From contig NW_027526486.1 of assembly GCF_052857255.1 (NCBI RefSeq), positions 2,542,001-2,606,000 on the forward strand: a stretch of DNA of 64,000 bases. Reading direction: 5' to 3'. Positions 32,530-45,822 of this stretch are shown in pieces (position 1 is the stretch's first letter; the number at the start of each line of letters is the position of its first letter). The position numbers and the translations under genes are program-made. This DNA comes from Amblyomma americanum. Taxonomy: Eukaryota > Arthropoda > Arachnida > Ixodida > Ixodidae. The notes beneath the pieces were generated by a model, which saw only the letters and a program-made list of their open reading frames with translations, had not been told where the DNA came from and did no database searches.

Positions 32530-35130
32530 CACGCAGTTCTGAGAGGAAAAGTTTACACCTTTCTCTCGTGTCATCTTCGACGACATGTAAAATCGATGCT
32601 CGTGAATCTTGCTAGTTTCGATCTAAAACGATGAATCCCGTTGTTTTGAGCCGGAATACAAGTTTTGGCGCAGTTCTGAGAGAAAAAGTTTACACCTTTC
32701 TCTCGTCTACTCTTCGACGACTTGTAAAATCGATGCTCGTGAATCTTGCTAGTTTCGATCTAAAACGATGTATCCCGTTTTTTTGAGCCGGAATACAAGT
32801 TTTCGCGCAGTTCTGAGAGAAAACGTTTACACCTTTCTCTCGTCTCCTCTTCGACGACTTGTAAAATCGATGCTCGTGAATCTTGCTAGTTTCGATCTAA
32901 AACGATGTATCCCGTTTTTTTTGAGCCGGTATACAAGTTTTCGCGCAGTTCTGAGAGAAAACGTTGACACATTTCTCTCGTGTACTCTTCGACGACTTGT
33001 AAAATCGATGCTCTTGAATCTTGCGTGTTTCGATCTAAAACGATGTATCCCGTTGTTTTGAGCCGGAATACATGTTTTCGCGCAGTTCTGAGAGAAAACG
33101 TTTACACCTTTCTCTCGTCTACTCTTCGACGACTTGTAAAATCGATGCTCGTGAATCTTGCTAGTTTCGATCTAAAACGATGTGTCCCGTTGTTCTGAGC
33201 CGGAATACAAGTTTTCGCGCAGTTCTGAGAGAAAAAGTTTACACCTTTCTCTCGTGCACTCTTCGACGACTTGTAAAATCGATGCTCGTGAATCTTGCTA
33301 GTTTCGATCTAAAACGATGAATCCCGTTGTTTTGAGCCGGAATACAAGTTTTCGCGCAGTTCTGAGAGAAAAAGTTTACAACTTTCTCTCGTGTATCTTC
33401 GACGACTTGTAAAATCGATGCTCGTGAATCTTGCTAGTTTCGATCTAAAACGATGAATCCCGTTGTTTTGAGCCGGAATACAAGTTTTCGCGCAGTTCTG
33501 AGAGAAAAAGTTTACACCTTTTTTCGCGTCTACTCTTCGAGGACTTGTAAAATCGATGCTCGTGAATCTATCTAGCTTTGATCTAAAACGATGTATCCCG
33601 TTTTATTTTAGCCGGAATACAAGTTTTCGCGCAGTTCTGAGAGAAAAAGTTTACACCTTTCTCTCGTCTACTATTCGACGACTTGTAAAATCGATGCTCG
33701 TGAATCTTGCTAGTTTCGACCTAAAACGACGTATCCCTTTGTTTTGAGCCGGAATACAAGTTTTCGCGCAGTTCTGAGAGAAAAAGTTTACACCTTTCTC
33801 TCGTGTACTCTTCGACGACTTGTAAAATCCATGCTCGTTAATCATGCTAGTTTCGATCTAAAACGATGTATCCCATTGTTTTGAGCCGGAATACAAGTTT
33901 TCGCGCAGTTCTGAGAGGAAAAGTTTACACCTTTCTCTCGTCTACTCTTCGAAGACTTGTAAAATCGATGCTCGTGAATCTTGCTAGTTTCAGTCTAAAA
34001 CGATGTATCCCGTTGTTTGAGCCGGAATACAAGTTTTCGCGCAGTTCTGAGAGAAAAAGTTTACAACATTCTCTCGTGTATCTTCGACTTGTAAAATCTA
34101 TGCTCGTGAATCTTGCTAGTTTCGATCTAAAACGATGAATCCCGTTGTTTTGAGCCGGAATACAAGTTTTCACGCAGTTCTGAGAGGAAAAGTTTACACC
34201 TTTCTCTCGTGTACTCTTCGACGACATGTAAAATCGATGCTCGTGAATCTTGCTAGTTTCGATCTAAAACGATGAATCCCGTTGTTTTGAGCCGGAATAC
34301 AAGTTTTCGCGCAGTTCTGAGAGAAAAAGTTTACACCTTTCTCTCGTCTACTCTTCGAGGACTTGTAAAATCGATGCTCGTGAATCTAGCTAGTTTTGAT
34401 CTAAAACGATGTATCCCGTTGTTTTGAGCCGGAATACAAGTTTTCGCGCAGTTCTGAGAGAAAAAGTTTACACCTTTCTCTCGTGTACTCTTCGACGACT
34501 TGTAAAATCCATGCTCGGTAATCATGCTAGTTTCGATCTAAAACGATGTATCCCGTTGTTTTGAGCCGGAATACAAGTTTTCGCGCAGTTCTGAGAGAAA
34601 AAGTTTACACCTTTCTCTCGTCTACTCTTCGAAGACTTGTAAAATCGATGCTCGTGAATCTTGCTAGTTTCAATCTAAAACGATGTATCCCGTTGTTTTG
34701 AGCCGGAATACAAGTTTTCGCGCAGTTCTGAGAGAAAAAGTTTACACCTTTTTTCTCGTCTACTCTTCGAGGACTTGTAAAATCGATGCTCGTGAATCTA
34801 GCTAGTTTTGATCTAAAACGATGTATCCCGTTTTTTTTAGCCGGAATACAAGTTTTCGCGCAGTTCTGAGAGAAAAAGTTTACACCTTTCTCTCGTCTAC
34901 TATTCGACGACTTGTAAAATCGATGCTCGTGAATCTTGCTAGTTTCGACCTAAAACGATGTATCCCTTTGTTTTGAGCCGGAATACAAGTTTTCGCGCAG
35001 TTCTGAGAGAAAAAGTTTACACCTTTCTCTCGTGTACTCTTCGACGACTTGTAAAATCCATGCTCGGTAATCATGCTAGTTTCGATCTAAAACGATGTAT
35101 CCCGTTGTTTTGAGCCGGAATACAAGTTTT
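32530..35130 (+). repeat. 2601-bp higher-order unit E, copy 1
   Basis: A unit of nineteen monomers, tandemly repeated directly downstream with very few differences over its length (one is ACTCTTCG against ACTTTTCG near 37225). It is the cleanest higher-order repeat in the window. Confidence 0.88.
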
Positions 35131-37731
35131 CGCGCAGTTCTGAGAGGAAAAGTTTACACCTTTCTCTCGTGTCATCTTCGACGACATGTAAAATCGATGC
35201 TCGTGAATCTTGCTAGTTTCGATCTAAAACGATGAATCCCGTTGTTTTGAGCCGGAATACAAGTTTTGGCGCAGTTCTGAGAGAAAAAGTTTACACCTTT
35301 CTCTCGTCTACTCTTCGACGACTTGTAAAATCGATGCTCGTGAATCTTGCTAGTTTCGATCTAAAACGATGTATCCCGTTTTTTTGAGCCGGAATACAAG
35401 TTTTCGCGCAGTTCTGAGAGAAAACGTTTACACCTTTCTCTCGTCTCCTCTTCGACGACTTGTAAAATCGATGCTCGTGAATCTTGCTAGTTTCGATCTA
35501 AAACGATGTATCCCGTTTTTTTTGAGCCGGTATACAAGTTTTCGCGCAGTTCTGAGAGAAAACGTTGACACATTTCTCTCGTGTACTCTTCGACGACTTG
35601 TAAAATCGATGCTCTTGAATCTTGCGTGTTTCGATCTAAAACGATGTATCCCGTTGTTTTGAGCCGGAATACATGTTTTCGCGCAGTTCTGAGAGAAAAC
35701 GTTTACACCTTTCTCTCGTCTACTCTTCGACGACTTGTAAAATCGATGCTCGTGAATCTTGCTAGTTTCGATCTAAAACGATGTGTCCCGTTGTTCTGAG
35801 CCGGAATACAAGTTTTCGCGCAGTTCTGAGAGAAAAAGTTTACACCTTTCTCTCGTGCACTCTTCGACGACTTGTAAAATCGATGCTCGTGAATCTTGCT
35901 AGTTTCGATCTAAAACGATGAATCCCGTTGTTTTGAGCCGGAATACAAGTTTTCGCGCAGTTCTGAGAGAAAAAGTTTACAACTTTCTCTCGTGTATCTT
36001 CGACGACTTGTAAAATCGATGCTCGTGAATCTTGCTAGTTTCGATCTAAAACGATGAATCCCGTTGTTTTGAGCCGGAATACAAGTTTTCGCGCAGTTCT
36101 GAGAGAAAAAGTTTACACCTTTTTTCGCGTCTACTCTTCGAGGACTTGTAAAATCGATGCTCGTGAATCTATCTAGCTTTGATCTAAAACGATGTATCCC
36201 GTTTTATTTTAGCCGGAATACAAGTTTTCGCGCAGTTCTGAGAGAAAAAGTTTACACCTTTCTCTCGTCTACTATTCGACGACTTGTAAAATCGATGCTC
36301 GTGAATCTTGCTAGTTTCGACCTAAAACGACGTATCCCTTTGTTTTGAGCCGGAATACAAGTTTTCGCGCAGTTCTGAGAGAAAAAGTTTACACCTTTCT
36401 CTCGTGTACTCTTCGACGACTTGTAAAATCCATGCTCGTTAATCATGCTAGTTTCGATCTAAAACGATGTATCCCATTGTTTTGAGCCGGAATACAAGTT
36501 TTCGCGCAGTTCTGAGAGGAAAAGTTTACACCTTTCTCTCGTCTACTCTTCGAAGACTTGTAAAATCGATGCTCGTGAATCTTGCTAGTTTCAGTCTAAA
36601 ACGATGTATCCCGTTGTTTGAGCCGGAATACAAGTTTTCGCGCAGTTCTGAGAGAAAAAGTTTACAACATTCTCTCGTGTATCTTCGACTTGTAAAATCT
36701 ATGCTCGTGAATCTTGCTAGTTTCGATCTAAAACGATGAATCCCGTTGTTTTGAGCCGGAATACAAGTTTTCACGCAGTTCTGAGAGGAAAAGTTTACAC
36801 CTTTCTCTCGTGTACTCTTCGACGACATGTAAAATCGATGCTCGTGAATCTTGCTAGTTTCGATCTAAAACGATGAATCCCGTTGTTTTGAGCCGGAATA
36901 CAAGTTTTCGCGCAGTTCTGAGAGAAAAAGTTTACACCTTTCTCTCGTCTACTCTTCGAGGACTTGTAAAATCGATGCTCGTGAATCTAGCTAGTTTTGA
37001 TCTAAAACGATGTATCCCGTTGTTTTGAGCCGGAATACAAGTTTTCGCGCAGTTCTGAGAGAAAAAGTTTACACCTTTCTCTCGTGTACTCTTCGACGAC
37101 TTGTAAAATCCATGCTCGGTAATCATGCTAGTTTCGATCTAAAACGATGTATCCCGTTGTTTTGAGCCGGAATACAAGTTTTCGCGCAGTTCTGAGAGAA
37201 AAAGTTTACACCTTTCTCTCGTCTACTTTTCGAAGACTTGTAAAATCGATGCTCGTGAATCTTGCTAGTTTCAATCTAAAACGATGTATCCCGTTGTTTT
37301 GAGCCGGAATACAAGTTTTCGCGCAGTTCTGAGAGAAAAAGTTTACACCTTTTTTCTCGTCTACTCTTCGAGGACTTGTAAAATCGATGCTCGTGAATCT
37401 AGCTAGTTTTGATCTAAAACGATGTATCCCGTTTTTTTTAGCCGGAATACAAGTTTTCGCGCAGTTCTGAGAGAAAAAGTTTACACCTTTCTCTCGTCTA
37501 CTATTCGACGACTTGTAAAATCGATGCTCGTGAATCTTGCTAGTTTCGACCTAAAACGATGTATCCCTTTGTTTTGAGCCGGAATACAAGTTTTCGCGCA
37601 GTTCTGAGAGAAAAAGTTTACACCTTTCTCTCGTGTACTCTTCGACGACTTGTAAAATCCATGCTCGGTAATCATGCTAGTTTCGATCTAAAACGATGTA
37701 TCCCGTTGTTTTGAGCCGGAATACAAGTTTT
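35131..37731 (+). repeat. 2601-bp higher-order unit E, copy 2
   Basis: Tandem partner of 32530-35130. Similarity to the first copy stops near 37748, where AGGAAAAG is replaced by AGAAAAAG. Confidence 0.88.
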
Positions 37732-37974
37732 CGCGCAGTTCTGAGAGAAAAAGTTTACACCTTTCTCTCGTCTACTCTTCGAAGACTTGTAAAATCGATG
37801 CTCGTGAATCTTGCTAGTTTCAATCTAAAACGATGTATCCCGTTGTTTTGAGCCGGAATACAAGTTTTCGCGCAGTTCTGAGAGAAAAAGTTTACACCTT
37901 TCTCTCGTGTATCTTCGACGACTTGTAAAATCGATGCTCGTGAATCTTGCTAGTTTCGATCTAAAACGACGTAT

Positions 37975-39905
37975 CCCGTTGTTTTGAGCCGGAATACAAG
38001 TTTTCGCGCAGTTCTGAGAGAAAAAGTTTACACCTTTCTCTCGTCTACTCTTCGACGACTTGTAAAATCGATGCTCGTGAATCTTGCTAGTTTCGATCTA
38101 AAACGATGTATCCCGTTTTTTTGAGCCGGAATACAAGTTTTCGCGCAGTTCTGAGAGAAAACGTTTACACCTTTCTCTCGTCTCCTCTTCGACGACTTGT
38201 AAAATCGATGCTCGTGAATCTTGCTAGTTTCGATCTAAAACGATGTATCCCGTTTTTTTGAGCCGGTATACAAGTTTTCGCGCAGTTCTGAGAGAAAACG
38301 TTGACACATTTCTCTCGTGTACTCTTCGACGACTCTTAAAATCGATGCTCTTGAATCTTGCGTGTTTCGATCTAAAACGATGTATCCCGTTGTTTTGAGC
38401 CGGAATACATGTTTTCGCGCAGTTCTGAGAGAAAACGTTTACACCTTTCTCTCGTCTACTCTTCGACGACTTGTAAAATCGATGCTCGTGAATCTTGCTA
38501 GTTTCGATCTAAAACGATGTGTCCCGTTGTTTTGAGCCGGAATACAAGTTTTGGCGCAGTTCTGAGAGAAAAAGTTTACACCTTTCTCTCGTGTACTCTT
38601 CGACTTGTAAAATCGATGCTCGTGAATCTTGCTAGTTTCAATCTAAAACAATGTATCCCGTTGTTTTGAGCCGGAATACAAGTTTTTGCGCAGTTCTGAG
38701 AGAAAAAGTTTGCACCTTTCTCTCGTCTACTCTTCGAAGACTGGTCAAATCGATGCTCGTGAATGTTGATAGATTCGATTTAAAACGATGTATCCCGTTG
38801 TATTGAGCCGGAATACAAGTTTTCGCGCAGTTCTGAGAGAAAACGTTTACACATTTCTCTCGTCTACTGTTCGACGACTTGTAATATCCATGCTCGTGAA
38901 TCTTGCTAGTTTCGATCTGTGCTTCCATGTCTGACTTCTGTCCTGTTTTTAGCGCTGTTCCTACACCATGCAATACCAACTAGCCCGTCAACTCGCTCTC
39001 GTATACTCGATCTAAAACAATGTAACCCGTTGTTTTAAGCCGGAATACAAGTTTTCGAGCAGTTCTGAGAGAAAAAGTTTACACCTTTCTCTCGTCTACT
39101 CTTCGACGACTTGTAAAATCGATGCTCGTGAATCTTGCTAGTTTTAATCTAAAACAATGTATCCCGTTGTTTTGAACCGGAATACAAGTTTTCACGCCGT
39201 TCTGAGAGAAAAAGTTTACACCTTTCTTTCGTTTACTATTCGACGACTTGTAAAATCGATGCTCGTGAATCTTGCTAGTTTAAATCTAAAACGATGTATC
39301 CCGTTGTTTTGAACCGGAATACAAGTTTTCACGCCGTTCTGAGAAAAAGTTTACACCTTTCGTTCGTTTACTATTCGACGACTTGTAAAATCGATGCTCG
39401 TGAATCTTGCTAGTTTCGAGCTAAAACGATGTATCCCGTTGTTTTGAGCCGGAATACAAGTTTTCGCGCAGTTCTGAGAGAAAACGTTTACACCTTTCTC
39501 TCGTGTACTCTTCGACGACTTGTAAAATCGATGCTCGTGAATCATGCTAGTTTCGATCTAAGACGATGTATCCAGTTGTTTTGAGCCGGAATACAAGTTT
39601 TCGCGCAGTTCTGAGAGAAAAAGTTTACACCTTTCTCTCGTCTACTCTTCGACGACTTGTAAAATCGATGCTCGTGAATCTTGCTAGTTTCAATCTAAAA
39701 CGATGTATCCCGTTGTTTTGAGCCGGAATACAAGATTTCGCGGAGTTCTGAGAGAAAAAGTTTACATCTTTCTCTCGTGTACTCTTCGACTTGTAAAATC
39801 GATGCTCGTGAATCTTGCTAGTTTCAATCTAAAACAATGTATCCCGTTGTTTTGAGCCGGAATACAAGTTTTCGCGCAGTTCTGAGAGAAAAAGTTTGCA
39901 CCTTT
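37975..39905 (+). repeat. Long-range duplication F, copy 1
   Basis: This matches about 58931-60861 at offset 20956. Private markers are CGACTCTTAAAATCG near 38331 and GTATTGAGCC near 38800. Confidence 0.82.
38919..39006 (+). repeat. 88-bp insert, copy 7
   Basis: CCTG, CTACACC version; first copy in the right array, about 13 kb past the retrotransposon. The flanking monomer reads AATATCCATGC. Confidence 0.9.
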
Positions 39906-40104
39906 CTCTCGTCTACTCTTCGAAGACTTGTGAAATCGGTGCTCGTGAATCTTGATAGATTCGATCTAAAACGATGTATCCCGTTGTTTTGAGCCGGAAT
40001 ACAAGTTTTCGCGCAGTTCTGAGAGATAACGTTTACACATTTCTCTCGTCTACTGTTCGACGACTTGTAATATCGATGCTCGTGAATCTTGCTAGTTTCG
40101 ATCT

Positions 40105-40192
40105 GTGCTTCCATGTCTGACTTCTGTCCTGTTTTTAGCGCTGTTCCTATACCATGCAATACCAACTAGCCCGTCAACTCGCTCTCGTATAC
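40105..40192 (+). repeat. 88-bp insert, copy 8
   Basis: CCTG with CTATACC, a mix of the two versions; 1186 bp after copy 7. Confidence 0.9.
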
Positions 40193-40747
40193 TCGATCTA
40201 AAACAATGTAACCCGTTGTTTTAAGCCGGAATACAAGTTTTCGCGCAGTTCTGAGAGAAAAAGTTTACACCTTTCTCTCGTCTACTCTTCGACGACTTGT
40301 AAAATCGATGCTCGTGAATCTTGCTAGTTTTAATCTAAAACGATGTATCCCGTTGTTTTGAACCGGAATACAAGTTTTCACGCCATTCTGAGAGAAAAAG
40401 TTGACACCTTTCTTTCGTTTACTATTCGACGACTTGTAAAATCGATGCTCGTGAATCTTGCTAGTTTCGATCTAAAACGATGAATCCCGTTGTTTTGAGC
40501 CGGAATACAAGTTTTCGCGCAGTTCTGAGAGAAAAAGTTTGCACCTTTCTCTCGTCTACTCTTCGAAGACTTGTGAAATCGATGCTCGTGAATCTTGATA
40601 GATTCGATCTAAAACGATATATCCCGTTGTTTTGAGCCGGAATACAAGTTTTCGCGCAGTTCTGAGAGAAAACGTTTACACATTTCTCTCGTCTACTGTT
40701 CGACGACTTGTAATATCGATGCTCGTGAATCTTGCTAGTTTCGATCT

Positions 40748-40835
40748 GTGCTTCCATGTCTGACTTCTGTCCTGTTTTTAGCGCTGTTCCTACACCATGC
40801 AATACCAACTAGCCCGTCAACTCGCTCTCGTATAC
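40748..40835 (+). repeat. 88-bp insert, copy 9
   Basis: CCTG, CTACACC version; 643 bp after copy 8. Confidence 0.9.
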
Positions 40836-41253
40836 TCGATCTAAAACAATGTAACCCGTTGTTTTAAGCCGGAATACAAGTTTTCGCGCAGTTCTGAGAG
40901 AAAAAGTTTACACCTTTCTCTCGTCTACTCTTCGACGACTTGTAAAATCGATGCTCGTGAATCTTGCTAGTTTCAATCTAAAACAATGTATCCCGTTGTT
41001 TTGAGCCGGAATACAAGTTTTCGCGCAGTTCTGAGAGAAAAAGTTTGCACCTTTCTCTCGTCTACTCTTCGGAGACTAGTGAAATCGATGCTCGTGAATG
41101 TTGATAGATTCGATTTAAAACGATGTATCCCGTTGTATTGAGCCGGAATACAAGTTTTCGCGCAGTTCTGAGAGAAAACGTTTACACATTTCTCTCGTCT
41201 ACTGTTCGACGACTTGTAATAGCCATGCTCGTGAATCTTGCTAGTTTCGATCT

Positions 41254-41341
41254 GTGCTTCCATGTCTGACTTCTGTCCTGTTTTTAGCGCTGTTCCTACA
41301 CCATGCAATACCAACTAGCCCGTCAACTCGCTCTCGTATAC
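41254..41341 (+). repeat. 88-bp insert, copy 10
   Basis: CCTG, CTACACC version; flank reads AATAGCCATGC. Confidence 0.9.
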
Positions 41342-42302
41342 TCGATCTAAAACAATGTAACCCGTTGTTTTAAGCCGGAATACAAGTTTTCGCGCAGTTC
41401 TGAGAGAAAAAGTTTACACCTTTCTCTCGTCTACTCTTCGACGACTTGTAAAATCGATGCTCGTGAATCTTACTAGTTTTAATCTAAAACAATGTATCCC
41501 GTTGTTTTGAACCGGAATACAAGTTTTCACGCCGTTCTGAGAGAAAAAGTTTACACCTTTCTTTCGTTTACTATTCGACGACTTGTAAAATCGATGCTCG
41601 TGAATCTTGCTAGTTTAAATCTAAAACGATGTATCCCGTTGTTTTGAACCGGAATACAAGTTTTCACGCCGTTCTGAGAAAAAGTTTACACCTTTCTTAC
41701 GTTTACTATTCGACGACTTGTAAAATCGATGCTCGTGAATCTTGCTAGTTTCGAGCTAAAACGATGTATCCAGTTGTTTTGAGCCGGAATACAAGTTTTC
41801 GCGCAGTTCTGAGAGAAAAAGTTTACACCTTTCTCTCGTCTACTCTTCGACGACTTGTAAAATCGATGCTCGTGAATCTTGCTAGTTTCAATCTAAAACG
41901 ATGTATCCCGTTGTTTTGAGCCGGAATACAAGATTTCGCGGAGTTCTGAGAGAAAAAGTTTACACCTTTCTCTCGTGTACTCTTCGACTTGTAAAATCGA
42001 TGCTCGTGAATCTTGCTAGTTTCAATCTAAAACAATGTATCCCGTTGTTTTGAGCCGGAATACAAGTTTTCGCGCAGTTCTGAGAGAAAACGTTTGCACC
42101 TTTCTCTCGTCTACTCTTCGAAGACTTGTGAAATCGGTGCTCGTGAATCTTGATAGATTCGATCTAAAACGATGTATCCCGTTGTTTTGAGCCGGAATAC
42201 AAGTTTTCGCGCAGTTCTGAGAGATAACGTTTACACATTTCTCTCGTCTACTGTTCGACGACTTGTAATATCGATGCTCGTGAATCTTGCTAGTTTCGAT
42301 CT

Positions 42303-42390
42303 GTGCTTCCATGTCTGACTTCTGTCCTGTTTTTAGCGCTGTTCCTATACCATGCAATACCAACTAGCCCGTCAACTCGCTCTCGTATAC
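42303..42390 (+). repeat. 88-bp insert, copy 11
   Basis: CCTG with CTATACC; equivalent of copy 8 at offset 2198. Confidence 0.9.
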
Positions 42391-42945
42391 TCGATCTAAA
42401 ACAATGTAACCCGTTGTTTTAAGCCGGAATACAAGTTTTCGCGCAGTTCTGAGAGAAAAAGTTTACACCTTTCTCTCGTCTACTCTTCGACGACTTGTAA
42501 AATCGATGCTCGTGAATCTTGCTAGTTTTAATCTAAAACGATGTATCCCGTTGTTTTGAACCGGAATACAAGTTTTCACGCCATTCTGAGAGAAAAAGTT
42601 TACACCTTTCTTTCGTTTACTATTCGACGACTTGTAAAATCGATGCTCGTGAATCTTGCTAGTTTCGATCTAAAACGATGAATCCCGTTGTTTTGAGCCG
42701 GAATACAAGTTTTCGCGCAGTTCTGAGAGAAAAAGTTTGCACCTTTCTCTCGTCTACTCTTCGAAGACTTGTGAAATCGATGCTCGTGAATCTTGATAGA
42801 TTCGATCTAAAACGATGTATCCCGTTGTTTTGAGCCGGAATACAAGTTTTCGCGCAGTTCTGAGAGAAAACGTTTACACATTTCTCTCGTGTACTGTTCG
42901 ACGACTTGTAATATCGATGCTCGTGAATCTTGCTAGTTTCGATCT

Positions 42946-43033
42946 GTGCTTCCATGTCTGACTTCTGTCCTGTTTTTAGCGCTGTTCCTACACCATGCAA
43001 TACCAACTAGCCCGTCAACTCGCTCTCGTATAC
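42946..43033 (+). repeat. 88-bp insert, copy 12
   Basis: CCTG, CTACACC; equivalent of copy 9 at offset 2198. Confidence 0.9.
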
Positions 43034-43860
43034 TCGATCTAAAACAATGTAACCCGTTGTTTTAAGCCGGAATACAAGTTTTCGCGCAGTTCTGAGAGAA
43101 AAAGTTTACACCTTTCTCTCGTCTACTCTTCGACGACTTGTAAAATCGATGCTCGTGAATCTTGCTAGTTTTAATCTAAAACGATGTATCCCGTTGTTTT
43201 GAACCGGAATACAAGTTTTCACGCCGTTCTGAGAGAAAAAGTTTACACCTTTCTTTCGTTTACTATTCGACGACTTGTAAAATCGATGCTCGTGAATCTT
43301 GCTAGTTTAAATCTAAAACGATGTATCCCGTTGTTTTGAACCGGAATACAAGTTTTCACGCCGTTCTGAGAAAAAGTTTACACCTTTCTTTCGTTTACTA
43401 TTCGACGACTTGTAAAATCGATGCTTGTGAATCATGCTAGTTTCGATCTAAAACGATGTATCCAGTTGTTTTGAGCCGGAATACAAGTTTTCACGCCATT
43501 CTGAGAGAAAAAGTTTACACCTTTCTTTCGTTTACTATTCGACGACTTGTAAAATCGATGCTCGTGAATCTTGCTAGTTTCGATCTAAAACGATGAATCC
43601 CGTTGTTTTGAGCCGGAATACAAGTTTTCGCGCAGTTCTGAGAGAAAACGTTTGCACCTTTCTCTCGTCTACTCTTCGAAGACTTGTGAAATCGATGCTC
43701 GTGAATCTTGATAGATTCGATCTAAAACGATGTATCCCGTTGTTTTGAGCCGGAATACAAGTTTTCGCGCAGTTCTGAGAGAAAACGTTTACACATTTCT
43801 CTCGTCTACTGTTCGACGACTTGTAATATCGATGCTCGTGAATCTTGCTAGTTTCGATCT

Positions 43861-43948
43861 GTGCTTCCATGTCTGACTTCTGTCCTGTTTTTAGCGCTGT
43901 TCCTACACCATGCAATACCAACTAGCCCGTCAACTCGCTCTCGTATAC
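43861..43948 (+). repeat. 88-bp insert, copy 13
   Basis: CCTG, CTACACC; the resumed monomer has the private AAGCCGCAATAC. Confidence 0.9.
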
Positions 43949-44103
43949 TCGATCTAAAACAATGTAACCCGTTGTTTTAAGCCGCAATACAAGTTTTCGC
44001 GCAGTTCTGAGAGAAAAAGTTTACACCTTTCTCTCGTCTACTCTTCGACGACTTGTAAAATCGATGCTCGTGAATCTTGCTAGTTTTAATCTAAAACGAT
44101 GTA

Positions 44104-45720
44104 TCCCGTTGTTTTGAACCGGAATACAAGTTTTCACGCCGTTCTGAGAGAAAAAGTTTACACCTTTCTTTCGTTTACTATTCGACGACTTGTAAAATCG
44201 ATGCTCGTGAATCTTGCTAGTTTAAATCTAAAACGATGTATCCCGTTGTTTTGAACCGGAATACAAGTTTTCACGCCGTTCTGAGAAAAAGTTTACACCT
44301 TTCTTTCGTTTATTATTCGACGACTTGTAAAATCGATGCTCGTGAATCTTGCTAGTTTCGAGCTAAAACGATGTATCCAGTTGTTTTGAGCCGGAATACA
44401 AGTTTTCGCGCAGATCTGAGAGAAAACGTTTACACCTTTCTCTCGTCTACTATTCGACGACTTGTAAAATCGATGCTCGTGAATCATGCTAGTTTCGATC
44501 TAAAACGATGTATCCCGTTGTTTTGAGCCGGAATACAAGTTTTCGCGCAGTTCTGAGAGAAAAAGTTTACACCTTTCTCTCGTCTACTCTTCGACGACTT
44601 GTAAAATCGATGCTCGTGAATCTTGCTAGTTTCAATCTAAAACGATGTATCCAGTTGTTTTGAGCCGGAATACAAGTTTTCGCGGAGTTCTGAGAGAAAA
44701 AGTTTACACCTTTCTCTCGTGTACTCTTCGACTTGTAAAATCGATGCTCGTGAATCTTGCTAGTTTCAATCTAAAACAATGTATCCCGTTGTTTTGAGCC
44801 GGAATACAAGTTTTCGCGCAGTTCTGAGAGAAAACGTTTACACATTTCTCTCGTCTACTGTTCGACGACTTGTAATATCGATGCTCGTGAATCTTGCTAG
44901 TTTCGATTTAAAACGATGTGTCCCGTTGTTTTGAGCCGGAATACAAGTTTTCGCGCAGTTCTGAGAGAAAAAGTTTACACCTTTCTCTCGTCTACTCTTC
45001 GACGACGTGTAAAAGCAATGCTCGTGAATCTTGCTGGTTTTGATCTAAAACGATGTATCCCGTTGTTTTGAGCCGGAATACAAGATTTTCGCGCAGTTCT
45101 GAGAGAAAAAGTTTACACCTTTCTCTCGTCTACTCTTCGAGGACTTGTAAAATCGATGCTCGTGAATCTAGCTAGTTTTGATCTAAAACGATGTATCCCG
45201 TTTTTTTTTTAGCCGGAATACAAGTTTTCGCGCAGTTCTGAGAGAAAAAGTTTACACCTTTCTCTCGTCTACTATTCGACGACTTGTAAAATCGATGCTC
45301 GTGAATCTTGCTAGTTTCGACCTAAAACGATGTATCCCTTTGTTTTGAGCCGGAATACAAGTTTTCGCGCAGTTCTGAGAGAAAAAGTTTACACCTTTCT
45401 CTCGTGTACTCTTCGACGACTTGTAAAATCCATGCTCGTTAATCATGCTAGTTTCGATCTAAAACGATGTATCCCGTTGTTTTGAGTCGGAATACAAGTT
45501 TTCGCGCAGTTCTGAGAGGAAAAGTTTACACCTTTCTCTCGTCTACTCTTCGAAGACTTGTAAAATCGATGCTCGTGAATCTTGCTAGTTTCAGTCTAAA
45601 ACGATGTATCCCGTTGTTTTGAACCGGAATACAAGTTTTCACGCCGTTCTGAGAGAAAAAGTTTACACCTTTCTTTCGTTTACTATTCGACGACTTGTAA
45701 AATCGATGCTCGTGAATCTT
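44104..45720 (+). repeat. Higher-order block H, copy 1 (offset 5431)
   Basis: This matches 49535-51151. Shared markers are GTAAAAGCAATG near 45009, TTCGATTTAAAACG near 44901 and a ten-T run near 45200. A related stretch recurs around 45.9-47.3 kb and 51.9-53.0 kb. Confidence 0.82.
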
Positions 45721-45734
45721 GCTAGTTTCGATCT

Positions 45735-45822
45735 GTGCTTCCATGTCTGACTTCTGTCCTGTTTTTAGCGCTGTTCCTACACCATGCAATACCAACTAGC
45801 CCGTCAACTCGCTCTCGTATAC
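45735..45822 (+). repeat. 88-bp insert, copy 14
   Basis: CCTG, CTACACC. The left flank is TTGTAAAATCG rather than the usual TTGTAATATCG, so the carrier monomer was recombined. Confidence 0.9.

Larger units (their letters stand above)
39565..40970 (+). repeat. Higher-order block G, copy 1 (offset 2198)
   Basis: This matches 41763-43168. Shared markers are GAGAGATAACG near 40021 and CAAGATTTCGCGG near 39731, with two 88-bp inserts 643 bp apart. Confidence 0.82.
41763..43168 (+). repeat. Higher-order block G, copy 2
   Basis: Inserts at 42303 and 42946, 643 bp apart as in copy 1. GAGAGATAACG recurs near 42219 and a third time near 62161. Confidence 0.82.
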
